From: Pseudomonas sp. TH41
GTDB lineage: Bacteria; Pseudomonadota; Gammaproteobacteria; Pseudomonadales; Pseudomonadaceae
NCBI RefSeq assembly: GCF_016650695.1
Contig: NZ_JAEKFH010000005.1
Coordinates: 124,001-188,000, forward strand
DNA length: 64,000 bases
Direction: 5' to 3'
Numbering within the stretch: position 1 is the stretch's first letter; every line of letters starts with the position of its first letter. The notes below the pieces were generated by a model. The model had not been told where the DNA came from. It worked only from the letters and a program-made list of their open reading frames with translations, and did not search any database. Positions 1 through 7,942 of this stretch are shown in pieces. A program made the translations under genes and the position numbers.

Positions 1-672
1 CGTTAAATGTAAAAACATCCAAGGCGCCATGAATTTTCAAAAGATATATTCCCCGACAAGGCGGATTCGGAAAGTACATTGCCCCGTTCTCCAACTCATT
101 CTCAGTTAGAACTTCAGCCTCAATAAATCCAATTTTTTCTCCTTTTTCATTTCGCCTTGGAAGAGTAACTCGTCCGGAGCCAAAACCGGTATATATAGGA
201 ATAGAAAATTTCTCCGCAATGGACTCAATAATCAGATCGTGATTAAGCGAGAAAACCCAGAGAGGTGAATCCCCTTTGATTAATGAGCAAAAACCTTCAT
301 ATCGCTGCAACTGACTATCGATCAAATCTTCGTTATTCACCTGCCGAAAATAAAGCAATCTATATACAAGTTCAACCATCCACGAATAGAGACCAGAATA
401 TTCCTGAAGATAATCTCCATTGCGCTTAGATTGAGCCTCAAGGTAACCTAATATGCTTTCATAATGTAGATTACCCATATTTAGCACGACTAAAAAATCA
501 TCTACTACAATTTCAGAATAGCCACCACCCTGTGCCCGCCAGCTCTCATTGAGCTGTTTGAATTTATCGGTAGTGAGCCACCCTTAATCTCTTCAGTAAG
601 TTCCAAAACCAAAGGCATTGAGGCTTCATAGGAAGCGCCTGCGCCTATAAAAAGCCCTATAAGTGGTGCCAT
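1..672 (-). pseudogene. SIR2-like domain protein, frameshifted and cut by the window edge
   Basis: Reading the minus strand from an ATG at 670-672 gives MAPLIGLFIGAGASYEASMP, the GAGAS nucleotide-binding motif that opens SIR2-like domains. The frame soon hits a stop. If one base is added at the G run complementary to 581-583, a long open frame continues to the window edge, with WVFSLNHDLIIE (the TxNxD/NYD-like part of SIR2 folds) and LLKIHGALDVF (the K-x-HG motif). This order of motifs is that of stand-alone SIR2_2 proteins, many of which are NAD-consuming phage-defence effectors. The gene is AT-rich compared with the rest of the window and sits beside an IS fragment, so it is probably transferred. 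The C-terminus is outside the window. The frameshift may be a real mutation or a base-calling error in a homopolymer. Confidence 0.65.
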
Positions 673-724
673 AAAATTTTCCCCAAAATTTAATTCACAT
701 CATGAAATTAGAGCACTACTGACA

Positions 725-771
725 AAAAGGGGGACAGATTTATTTTCTGAAAATAAATCTGTCCCCCTTTT
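725..771. repeat. Perfect 23-bp inverted repeat with 1-base loop
   Basis: Positions 725-747 and 749-771 are exact reverse complements around one T. The core is GGGGGACAGATTTATTTTC. This motif resembles the GGGGACAGATTTATTTT palindromes scattered through gammaproteobacteria, often near Y1-type (RAYT) transposases; that link is from memory. It lies exactly where the transposase reading frame to its right loses similarity to its family, so it may mark the insertion or deletion that broke it. Confidence 0.8.
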
Positions 772-1106
772 CCTCTGGAAGTTGGCGATGGTCTTGAAAT
801 CCGGCATCAAACGCCCGGTCAACCACATCAGCTCGACGTTGCGTTGAGCTTCTCGCTCCAAACGTCGGCTCGACTGGATGCGGTTGAGATAGCCGTAGAT
901 GTAGATCTTCAGCAAGATCGCGGGATGGCAAGCCGGCCGGCCAGTATCGGTTGGAACGGCACCTTCAAAACCCAGATTGACCAGGTCGAGTTCGTCGACG
1001 AAGACGTCGACTACACGCATCAGATTGGATCGCTGACGTAGTCATCGAGGCTCTTGGGAGGTAAGGAGCCTTGGCCTCGATGTTCACCTTGGATAAAGCG
1101 CTTCAT
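772..1106 (-). pseudogene. IS1182-type transposase, N-terminal fragment
   Basis: The minus strand starts at an ATG (1104-1106) with MKRFIQGEHRGQGSLPPKSL and shifts frame near 1020-1035. It continues as RVVDVFVDELDLVNLGFEGA, then GYLNRIQSSRRLEREAQRNV and LMPDFKTIANFQ. These are the typical N-terminal blocks of IS1182-family transposases. Similarity stops at about 772, where the 725-771 palindrome begins, so the DDE catalytic part (roughly three quarters of a normal 450-500 aa protein) is missing. Both the frameshift and the truncation make it non-functional. No terminal inverted repeats of a complete element were found. Confidence 0.75.
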
Positions 1107-1326
1107 GGGCGATCCTTGCGATGAAATCCTCAGAAATCAGAGCAAGGGTTCGCGGAGGCGTTTTTACACACTCTCGGCCAGAAGCGGTCACTGGGATGCG
1201 CCTGGAAAACGAGTTGATTCAATGGGCATCAGAAATGACTGTGTGTGCCGACACGATGGCTGATATCTTTCCCGCGCACCAAATCGCGTCCAATCGACGC
1301 AGATCCCATCAAGGAAGATACAAACA
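1107..1326. other. Gap without a recognisable gene
   Basis: The stretch between the transposase remnant and the cytochrome gene holds no convincing reading frame. At 1165-1185 it contains GGCCAGAAGCGGTCACT, a short form of a dispersed intergenic repeat that recurs at 1873-1910 and 20485-20537. A good ribosome binding site (AAGGAAG near 1311-1317) ends the gap ahead of the cytochrome start. Confidence 0.4.
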
Positions 1327-1704
1327 ATGAAAATATCATTCATCGCTTCGCTAGGAATTTTATCGCTAATTCAAACATCACTATCCTTCGCGGATAATGT
1401 TAATGGAAAAAATCTCTATTTACAGCGATGCACCATGTGCCACGGAATAGAACTCAAAGCAACAGGACCATTGGCTAATAAAAGCAATCCTCCTACACCT
1501 GACCTAACAACATCCGCTTTCAAAAAACGATTAAATGATTATCCGGGCGTGATTGTATCATCGATAATACTTCGTCCAAATGGAGACTTGATTCCAAAAA
1601 CTTTGCGAGAGAATGGTGTAAAGCTATCGCCGTACTCATGGGGGATTAAAGATCTGCGCGATTTAAATCAATACATGGTTGGTGTGATTTCAAAAAATAG
1701 ATGA
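1327..1704 (+). CDS. Small secreted mono-haem c-type cytochrome
   Basis: The 125-residue product starts with a clear signal peptide (residues 1-22, ending LSFA before DNVNG). One haem-binding CTMCH motif follows at about residues 35-39. A methionine that could be the second axial ligand is not obvious, because only Met116 (in NQYMVG) lies in the second half. It would be an exported electron carrier of class I cytochrome c type. The start is supported by AAGGAAG eight bases upstream. No partner oxidase or dehydrogenase is adjacent. The gene is markedly AT-rich compared with its right-hand neighbours and lies among mobile-element debris, so it is probably acquired. The substrate or partner cannot be named. 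Confidence 0.75.
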   Translation: MKISFIASLGILSLIQTSLSFADNVNGKNLYLQRCTMCHGIELKATGPLANKSNPPTPDLTTSAFKKRLNDYPGVIVSSIILRPNGDLIPKTLRENGVKLSPYSWGIKDLRDLNQYMVGVISKNR

Positions 1705-1872
1705 TTTTTGAGATGAGAGGTAGGCCCAGAAATCTAAAAGCCATTTCAGGTTTGAGGGCTTGTGGGATAATGCCGGTGAGCCAGTCGACCTCTCGCGGGC
1801 ACATCGCTAATGAACAATCTCGGATTAATACAAGCTCGGGCGGCTCTTCGCATCCAGCAGCAGTCGGCTGCG

Positions 1873-1910
1873 GTCGTGACAGGCAAATAACGGCCAAGAG
1901 CGGTCACTCA
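1873..1910 (+). repeat. Dispersed intergenic repeat, copy 1
   Basis: GTGACAGGCAAATAACGGCC followed by AAGAGCGGTCACTC matches the copies at 20485-20537 and, reversed, 27490-27540. All copies are in gene-free stretches next to broken genes. The surrounding gap 1705-2000 holds no other feature that could be recognised. Confidence 0.5.
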
Positions 1911-2000
1911 CAAATGATCAATGTCGGTCATTTAGTTTTATCTACGTAACCTGTGGCACACCTGGCTTCGCAACGAAACTTGATCGAGAGAACGACACCG

Positions 2001-2738
2001 CTATCCCAACAGTGCGTGTTTTAGCACCGAGTCGGTCGTGGTCTGGTAGTGGCTGGACAGCAATTCGCAAGCCTTGCCGATGTCTTTGGCCAGCGCAGCA
2101 TCCATCAACTGGCGGTGTTCGTTCGGCACATCACGTGCGCTGCTGTCGGCATAGTGCATCGACAGAAAACGATAGCGCGCTGTCTGGTCTCGCAGTGACG
2201 AGCACAGCCGCAGTAATGTCGGTGAATTGCAGCTGGAGATCAGCGCCTGATGGAATACTTCGTGAGCTTTTTCCCACTCGGGTTTTAGCAGTCGCTCCGG
2301 GCCTTCGACGATGGTCAGGCGATCCAGTCGATGGTGAGCGGCAAGAACACGACTCTCCCACTCCACATCACCCTGACGAATCGAATCGGCAAGCGCCTTG
2401 CATTCGATGTGCAATCGCGCAGCTGTGATGTCGGCGATTTCTGCTGCAGAGATACGGCCGACACTGAAACCTTTCTGATCGGCGGCAGATACGAAGCCAC
2501 TGCTGGCCAGGCGCGACAAGGCTTCACGCAGCGGAATCACACCGACGTCGTAGGCTTCGGACAATTCCTTGAGACGCAGGCGACTGCCCGGAGCCAATTG
2601 GCCATTGATGATGTCCTGGCGAATCCGTTCTTCCAGCTGCGAAGCCATGGTGCGCTTTTCGGTGGGCTCGGCCGATTGCCAGTTGATCAAAGGGGAATTC
2701 AAGGTCGACTCCATTTTTCGCTTGTCTGCACGAATCAT
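2001..2738 (-). CDS. GntR-family transcriptional regulator, FCD subfamily
   Basis: This 245-residue regulator has an N-terminal winged helix-turn-helix at about residues 30-95 (LEERIRQDIINGQLAPGSRL, then AYDVGVIPLREALSRLASSG). A C-terminal all-helical FCD ligand domain follows, with the scattered His/Asp residues (near H131, H161 and H229) that usually bind a metal and a carboxylate effector. It is divergent from the FAH hydrolase gene, with about 140 bp between them, so it very likely controls that catabolic run; members of this subfamily are usually repressors relieved by a pathway intermediate. The first ATG at 2736-2738 has no strong ribosome binding site. The next Met (about 2714) could be the true start. 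Confidence 0.85.
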   Translation of the reverse strand: MIRADKRKMESTLNSPLINWQSAEPTEKRTMASQLEERIRQDIINGQLAPGSRLRLKELSEAYDVGVIPLREALSRLASSGFVSAADQKGFSVGRISAAEIADITAARLHIECKALADSIRQGDVEWESRVLAAHHRLDRLTIVEGPERLLKPEWEKAHEVFHQALISSCNSPTLLRLCSSLRDQTARYRFLSMHYADSSARDVPNEHRQLMDAALAKDIGKACELLSSHYQTTTDSVLKHALLG

Positions 2739-2774
2739 ACACAGGATGAATAATTTCTCACATCATCTTAAATA

Positions 2775-2815
2775 TATATTTTTTTGTTGACGGTATATTT
2801 TTTTGGCTCTAGCTT
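2775..2815 (+). promoter_or_regulatory. Candidate promoter and direct-repeat operator ahead of the FAH run
   Basis: The 12-base sequence TATATTTTTTTG occurs twice as a perfect direct repeat, at 2775-2786 and 2794-2805, 19 bases apart. Between and over them lie a -35-like TTGACG (2787-2792) and, 17 bases on, a weak -10-like TAGCTT (2810-2815). The position between the divergent GntR gene and the hydrolase gene fits a regulated promoter. Binding by the GntR protein is an inference; FCD regulators more often use inverted repeats. Confidence 0.4.
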
Positions 2816-2881
2816 TGTCAACACGCAGTCGGTACTGCCCTTCACCACCGGCGCCCATCAAATCAACAAGAGAAACCTGTC

Positions 2882-3715
2882 ATGCGCTACGTCCGCTTCC
2901 TCAATCAAGGTCAACCTGTTCTGGGTGTCGTCACTGCCGACGGCGTACGCGTACTAGGAACCGAAACGCTTGAGTCGTTGTTGGCGCGAGGTGTCGATCT
3001 GACCACTCATGCCCAAGGTGCCAATGGCGCTATCGTCGAAATCGCCGAAGACGCTTACCTGCCATTGATGGAGCGTCCGACCAAAATCGTTTGCGTCGGC
3101 CTGAACTACGCCGATCACACCAAAGAGTCCCCTTACGCTCAACCGACCTACCCCACCCTGTTTCCTCGCTGGAACTCTAGCCTGACAGCCCATAACAAAC
3201 CGCTGATTCGTCCGCGCATCTCCGACACCCTCGACTACGAAGGTGAAATGGCTGTGGTTCTGAAAAGCGGCGGTCGTCATATCCGCAAGGAAGACGCACT
3301 CGATCACGTCGCCGGTTATGCGCTGTTTAACGAAGGCTCGGTACGCGATTATCAGTTCATCTCGCCGCAGTGGACCGTCGGCAAAAACTTCGATGACACG
3401 GGTGCGTTCGGGCCGGTGCTAGTGACTGCCGATGAGTTGCCAGCGGGTGGCAAGGGTTTGTTGCTTGAGACACGCGTCAACGGCAAGGTAGTACAATCGG
3501 CCAACACCACAGACATGCTATTCGACGTCGCCACCATCATCTCTACGTTGAGTGAAGCGGTCACTCTCGAAGCAGGCGACGTGATTGTCAGTGGTACCCC
3601 GGCTGGCGTTGGTTTTGGCATGAATCCCAAGGTTTATCTGAAAGCAGGCGATGTGGTCGAAGTATCGATCGAGGGCATCGGCAAACTGGTCAACCCGGTT
3701 GTCGACGAAGTCTGA
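2882..3715 (+). CDS. Fumarylacetoacetate hydrolase (FAH) family enzyme
   Basis: The 277-residue protein has the full FAH fold. A short N-terminal domain (1-65) leads into KIVCVGLNYADHTKES (about 71-86), then the metal-binding block DYEGEMAVVLK (about 118-128) and TVGKNFDDTGAFGPVLVTAD. The GDVIVSGTPAGVGFGMNP loop lies near 228-245. The family hydrolyses C-C bonds of acylpyruvates, or hydrates or decarboxylates meta-cleavage products, using Mg2+ or Mn2+ held by two Glu and one Asp. It is first in the run with the extradiol dioxygenase and the hydroxylase, so it probably acts on the ring-cleavage product in the cytoplasm. AAGAGA eight bases before the ATG supports the start. The exact substrate is unknown. 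Confidence 0.88.
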   Translation: MRYVRFLNQGQPVLGVVTADGVRVLGTETLESLLARGVDLTTHAQGANGAIVEIAEDAYLPLMERPTKIVCVGLNYADHTKESPYAQPTYPTLFPRWNSSLTAHNKPLIRPRISDTLDYEGEMAVVLKSGGRHIRKEDALDHVAGYALFNEGSVRDYQFISPQWTVGKNFDDTGAFGPVLVTADELPAGGKGLLLETRVNGKVVQSANTTDMLFDVATIISTLSEAVTLEAGDVIVSGTPAGVGFGMNPKVYLKAGDVVEVSIEGIGKLVNPVVDEV

Positions 3716-3737
3716 TAACAGACACAGCTTCGAACTC

Positions 3738-3765
3738 GGCGCAGGGCCGACCTCGCCCCTGCGCC
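3738..3765 (+). other. Intercistronic hairpin
   Basis: GGCGCAGGG (3738-3746) pairs with CCCTGCGCC (3757-3765) across a 10-base loop. It lies between the FAH and dioxygenase genes and has no T run after it. It is more likely an mRNA stability or processing structure than a full terminator. Confidence 0.5.
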
Positions 3766-3796
3766 CCACTACAAGAATAATTAAATGGAGGCAATC

Positions 3797-4717
3797 ATGA
3801 GCGTGTCCCATGGTGTGCATTCAATCGATCATTACGCGCTGAACGTCCCGTCTCTGGACGAAGCCTGCCAATTCTTCGAAAGCTTCGGCCTCGACGTTCT
3901 CCGTGAACAGAACCAGCTTTTGTTGCGAGCAACTGACGGCCATGTCTGGGCAAAAATTTTCCCTGCGGCCTCCAAGTCCCTCGCCTATCTGAGTTTCAAC
4001 TGCTACGAGCAGGATTACGCTGCGTTGCGCCAGCAGATCGAAACCGCTGGCGGGGTGTTCGAAGATCGTCCCGAAGCCGGAATCTGGTTTCGCGACCCGG
4101 ACGGCAACCTGTTGCACGTGAAGGTCGGCGAAAAAACCATGCCCGATCAAAAGTCCGACCACCACAACAGCATCACCCCCTCCAACAGTCGCGGCGCAAC
4201 GACCCGCAACGCCATGGCGCAGGTCCGCCCTCGCCGCTTATCCCATGTCCTGTTGTTTACCCCCGATGTCCTTGGCGCGCTGCACTTTTACCAACAAGCC
4301 CTGGGTTTGAAGCTCTCCGACAAGTCGATGGACATTATCGCCTTCAGTCATGCCGCCCACGGTTGCGACCATCATCTGGTGGCGTTCGCCAAGAGCAGCG
4401 CCAAGGGCTGGCACCACGCTGCGTGGGAAGTCGACAGCATTGATGAAGTCGGCGCGGGCGCTTCGCAAATGGCGGCGGCGGGACACGTGAAAGGCTGGGG
4501 CACGGGCCGTCATTGCCTGGGTTCGAACTATTTTCATTACGTGCAGGATCCGTGGGGTTCGTTCTGCGAATACTCGGCAGACATGGACTACATCTCCGAA
4601 GGCAGCGAATGGCCTGCCGGCGATTACCCCCCGGAAAACTCACTGTACCTCTGGGGCCCGGACGTGCCGGACAACTTCATTTTCAACACTGAAGCGGATA
4701 CCCCGGCACCTGCCTGA
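3797..4717 (+). CDS. Type I extradiol ring-cleavage dioxygenase (VOC superfamily)
   Basis: This 306-residue protein has two vicinal-oxygen-chelate modules, HSIDHYALNVPSL at the N-terminus and RLSHVLLFTPDVLGALHFYQ from about residue 146. The iron ligands of the C-terminal module are visible: His in LSHVLL (about 149), His in GWHHAAWEV (about 205) and Glu in SFCEYSAD (about 257). The acid-base His in GCDHHLVAF and the Tyr in NYFHYVQDP are also present. The family inserts O2 next to a catechol-type hydroxyl pair using Fe(II) and opens the ring. I chose the ATG at 3797 because GGAGG (3787-3791) sits correctly before it and itself overlaps an earlier ATG at 3785. It lies between the FAH enzyme and the hydroxylase, which fits hydroxylation, cleavage and hydrolysis of one ring compound. 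Confidence 0.87.
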   Translation: MSVSHGVHSIDHYALNVPSLDEACQFFESFGLDVLREQNQLLLRATDGHVWAKIFPAASKSLAYLSFNCYEQDYAALRQQIETAGGVFEDRPEAGIWFRDPDGNLLHVKVGEKTMPDQKSDHHNSITPSNSRGATTRNAMAQVRPRRLSHVLLFTPDVLGALHFYQQALGLKLSDKSMDIIAFSHAAHGCDHHLVAFAKSSAKGWHHAAWEVDSIDEVGAGASQMAAAGHVKGWGTGRHCLGSNYFHYVQDPWGSFCEYSADMDYISEGSEWPAGDYPPENSLYLWGPDVPDNFIFNTEADTPAPA

Positions 4718-4759
4718 GTCGCCTGCCGCTTATTGTTTAAAAAAAATGGAATTCCTGCA

Positions 4760-4786
4760 TTGCGCGAGCCTCCCTGGTTCGCGCAA
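4760..4786 (+). other. Intercistronic hairpin
   Basis: TTGCGCGA (4760-4767) pairs with TCGCGCAA (4779-4786) over an 11-base loop, between the dioxygenase stop and the hydroxylase ribosome binding site. No T run follows it. It resembles in position the hairpins at 3738, 14032 and 17661. Confidence 0.5.
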
Positions 4787-4836
4787 CAGGCCCGGCCATG
4801 TCCGGAAATCATTGCGAAGTACACGAGGCACAGATC

Positions 4837-6453
4837 ATGAACCAGCACACTACAGTCGATGTCGCCATTGCCGGTTACGGCCCCGTGGGCCAGACCCTGG
4901 CCATTCTATTGGGCCAAATGGGTTATTCAGTCGCCGTCTTCGAACGCTGGCCAGCGCTTTACCCGCTCCCGCGGGCAGTATTTTACGATCATGAGATTCG
5001 CCGTATTTTCCTTTCCATGGGCCTTGGCGAAGAACTGGCGAAAATCTCCCAGCCGTCGGCACGCTACCAGTGGTTCAACGCTGACTGGAAAGTCCTGGTA
5101 GAGATCGATTGGTCGGCTGAATCCATCAGTGACGGGCCGTTCGGTTACCTGTTCAATCAGCCATCGCTGGAAGCCGCACTGGACCGCAAAGCCAAGAGCA
5201 TCGGCAACGTGCAGGTCCATCAGGGCTGGGAAGCAACTGCGCTGAAACAAGACACCCAAGGCTGCGATATGGTTCTCAATCGGGTCATCCGCGAAGACGG
5301 CAAGTTTTCACTCGGTAAAGAGCAGCAAAGTGTCCGGGCTCGTTATGTGATCGGTGCCGACGGCGCCAACAGCTTCGTGCGCCAGTCGCTGGGAGTTGAA
5401 TGGCAGGATCTGGGCTTTCAGGAAGACTGGCTGGTAGTCGACTTGCAACCCAAGTCCGGTGTGCAACTGGATGTGCCGGACATCGGCCAATGGTGCAACC
5501 CCGAACGACCGACCACCATGGTCCCTGGAGGTCCCGGTTATCGCCGCTGGGAATTCATGCGCCTGCCCCATGAAACCATCGAAGAATTGCAAGACACCGA
5601 CAAGGTCTGGTCACTGCTGTCGCGCTGGGTGACGCCGGACACCGCTGACTTGGTGCGCCACGCAGTCTATCAGTTCCGTTCACGCATTGCCTCGAACTGG
5701 CACAGCGGTCGGGTAATGCTGGCCGGCGACGCGGCCCACGTGATGCCACCGTTCATGGGCCAAGGCATGTGCTCGGGGATCCGGGATGCATGGAACCTGT
5801 CCTGGCGTCTCGATTTGCTGCTCCGCGGTTTGGCTGACAACAGCCTGTTGGACAGCTACACACTGGAGCGCAAACCGCAGATCCGCGCCGTGATCGAAGC
5901 GTCCATGGCCATGGGTAAAGTCGTTTGCGTATCGGACCCGGTGAAGGCCGCCGAGCGCGATGCAGCCTATTTGAGCGGCAACGTCGCACCACTGCCGCCG
6001 TTCCCGGGTTTAACCGATGGTCTATTGCAAGAGGATGGCCAATTGCGCGGCATTCTTGGGGTGCACGGTTCGATCGAAATCGGTGGCAAGGTCAGCCGCT
6101 ATGACGATGTCATCGGACGCAGCTTCCACTTGCTGGTGAGAGGTGACGAGAATCCTTTCGCGGTGCTCGACCCGGAACAGCTGGCATTCATTCGTGACTA
6201 CGACGTGAAAGTCGTTCGGCTCGCGGAAACGGCTGACAGCAGCAGAGGCATCTATCGCGATGTCTCTGGCAAATACCTGCAATTCATGGCCGAGGCCGGA
6301 CTCAAAGCCCTCATCGTGCGCCCCGACTACTACTGCTATGGCGGCGTCGCAGAGCTGTCTGCGCTGCCAAAATTGCTCCACTCCCTGCGCGAGCAATTGC
6401 AGCACAGCAGCCAAACCCATGTCGTCAATGGTGGAAAGGCCCGCCACGCCTGA
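4837..6453 (+). CDS. FAD-dependent aromatic hydroxylase, MhpA-like
   Basis: The 538-residue flavoprotein belongs to the class A aromatic hydroxylases. It shows the dinucleotide motif GYGPVG (about residues 13-18), the DG motif VIGADGANSFVRQSLG (about 171-186) and the GD motif MLAGDAAHVMPPFMGQGMCS (about 291-310). The length is close to MhpA, the 3-(3-hydroxyphenyl)propionate hydroxylase (about 554). It would use NAD(P)H and O2 to add a hydroxyl to a phenolic ring, making the diol that the adjacent dioxygenase opens. The start at 4837 follows GAGG by eight bases and leads straight into the FAD fold; an upstream ATG at 4798 would add a 13-residue tail without similarity. The exact phenolic substrate cannot be read from the sequence. 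Confidence 0.87.
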   Translation: MNQHTTVDVAIAGYGPVGQTLAILLGQMGYSVAVFERWPALYPLPRAVFYDHEIRRIFLSMGLGEELAKISQPSARYQWFNADWKVLVEIDWSAESISDGPFGYLFNQPSLEAALDRKAKSIGNVQVHQGWEATALKQDTQGCDMVLNRVIREDGKFSLGKEQQSVRARYVIGADGANSFVRQSLGVEWQDLGFQEDWLVVDLQPKSGVQLDVPDIGQWCNPERPTTMVPGGPGYRRWEFMRLPHETIEELQDTDKVWSLLSRWVTPDTADLVRHAVYQFRSRIASNWHSGRVMLAGDAAHVMPPFMGQGMCSGIRDAWNLSWRLDLLLRGLADNSLLDSYTLERKPQIRAVIEASMAMGKVVCVSDPVKAAERDAAYLSGNVAPLPPFPGLTDGLLQEDGQLRGILGVHGSIEIGGKVSRYDDVIGRSFHLLVRGDENPFAVLDPEQLAFIRDYDVKVVRLAETADSSRGIYRDVSGKYLQFMAEAGLKALIVRPDYYCYGGVAELSALPKLLHSLREQLQHSSQTHVVNGGKARHA

Positions 6454-6520
6454 CACGATTTCCCGGAGGCATGGATGCCCCGCTCTCTAAAACTCTGACA
6501 ACAAAAACAAGAGACAGATA

Positions 6521-7882
6521 ATGATCAACATCAAGGTGAAAACGCTTGGTGCGGTTTTGGCCGCCTTCGCAACACTCAACACACACGCCGCCGAAACCCC
6601 TGAAACGGGTGAAGGCACGCTATTTCGTAGCTTGTTTGGAGACACACTGGAAAAGGATTACGGGATTCAGGTCTCTGGCCTTTTTGACGTCGCTTACTCT
6701 CGCAATAATCGTTCGACACACGATGAGCGTCAGGATGGGTTGAGCAATCTCCCGGTGGTTGGTTTCGCCGACGAGGGCCTGGAATGGGGTAGCTTGCATC
6801 TGTTCGTCGACAAGCCCCTGAAGGGCACCATGGTGCCACGTATCACGCCGTTGCCAGGTCCTGCGCCGAGCGAAGCATCCTTCGGTTTTACCTTCGAAAT
6901 GAACTACGGGCGTAATGCCCAGTTCGCCCGCACCGCGGGCTGGGACCAGCATTGGGACGTTAACGCTCCTGGTGATAACAACCTCGCCAAGGCCCAGAGC
7001 GACAAGCAGAAGTTCCTTGCCATTCCCAACATTGCCGCCACCGCCTACCTGCCTTACGGCCGTGGTATCACTGTCATGGCCGGTATATTCGGCCCAGCCA
7101 TGGGCTATGAGATACCGCCCAACATCCGTGCTGCGCGCAATCAATTTGCCAGCAAGACCTACGCCTTCGTTAGCGAGCCGGGAACCGTAAGTGGCGTGCT
7201 GCTCGGTACGCGATTGTACAACGGCGAATCGTCGATTCTCGGCGCCGAATTGGGCGTCGTCCAGGGTTGGGACAACCTGAGCGATAACAACCACCAGAAG
7301 TCGATGATGGGGGCCTTGCGTTGGCGTACTGCGGACATGCAGACCTGGGTGGACTATGAATTCATCGTAGGGGATGAACAGAACGACAGCTTCAGCGATG
7401 TGCAGGCTCCAACGTCGCGCTTGGTGTCGCCAGAGGGTCAGTTAAAGCAACAACACTCGCTCAACGGCTGGCATCGTTTCGACTCAAACTGGTCGATGGG
7501 CGCCGAGCTGGTTTATGGCCGTCAGGACGGTGACGGCAAGGCCACAACCATCGACATCATCAACGGTCCTGGTTTCGATGGCGCCCATTGGTGGGGTGCC
7601 AATGCGGTGCTCACCTACCAGCAACGCCCGGACCTCTCCTACTCGGTGCGAGCCGAACATTTTGCCGATCCCGACGGGTTCATCCTGCTGCCGGTATCTA
7701 CCGCTCGCGGCAATTTCAATGCCCTCACTGCGGGCCTGCGCTATGACCTGAACAAGTACATCTCGTTGCGCCCTGAAGTGCGTTACGACGTGTTTGATGG
7801 CAATGCCGACGATCACCCGTTTGGCGCGGGTCGCAACAACACGCAGCTGACCGGCCTAGTTGAAGCGCTGTTTTATTTCTAA
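6521..7882 (+). CDS. Outer-membrane beta-barrel porin, copy A
   Basis: The 453-residue protein has a signal peptide (residues 1-23, ending NTHA before AETPE), many alternating hydrophobic and polar strands, and a C-terminal LTGLVEALFYF ending in Phe as outer-membrane barrels do. It looks like the OmpL/BBP2-type putative porins. It has a full-length paralogue at 17707-19068 of identical length, with shared blocks such as GWHRFDSNWSMGAELVYGRQ and NGPGFDGAHWWGAN. Its place after the hydroxylase and before an MFS importer suggests that it lets the aromatic substrate through the outer membrane. AAGAGA about 10 bases before the ATG serves as ribosome binding site. Confidence 0.8.
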   Translation: MINIKVKTLGAVLAAFATLNTHAAETPETGEGTLFRSLFGDTLEKDYGIQVSGLFDVAYSRNNRSTHDERQDGLSNLPVVGFADEGLEWGSLHLFVDKPLKGTMVPRITPLPGPAPSEASFGFTFEMNYGRNAQFARTAGWDQHWDVNAPGDNNLAKAQSDKQKFLAIPNIAATAYLPYGRGITVMAGIFGPAMGYEIPPNIRAARNQFASKTYAFVSEPGTVSGVLLGTRLYNGESSILGAELGVVQGWDNLSDNNHQKSMMGALRWRTADMQTWVDYEFIVGDEQNDSFSDVQAPTSRLVSPEGQLKQQHSLNGWHRFDSNWSMGAELVYGRQDGDGKATTIDIINGPGFDGAHWWGANAVLTYQQRPDLSYSVRAEHFADPDGFILLPVSTARGNFNALTAGLRYDLNKYISLRPEVRYDVFDGNADDHPFGAGRNNTQLTGLVEALFYF

Positions 7883-7942
7883 GACCTTGGCGGCCGGGCT
7901 TACGTACGGCCACTAACCCTAAACTCCATCCGGGTAACAACC

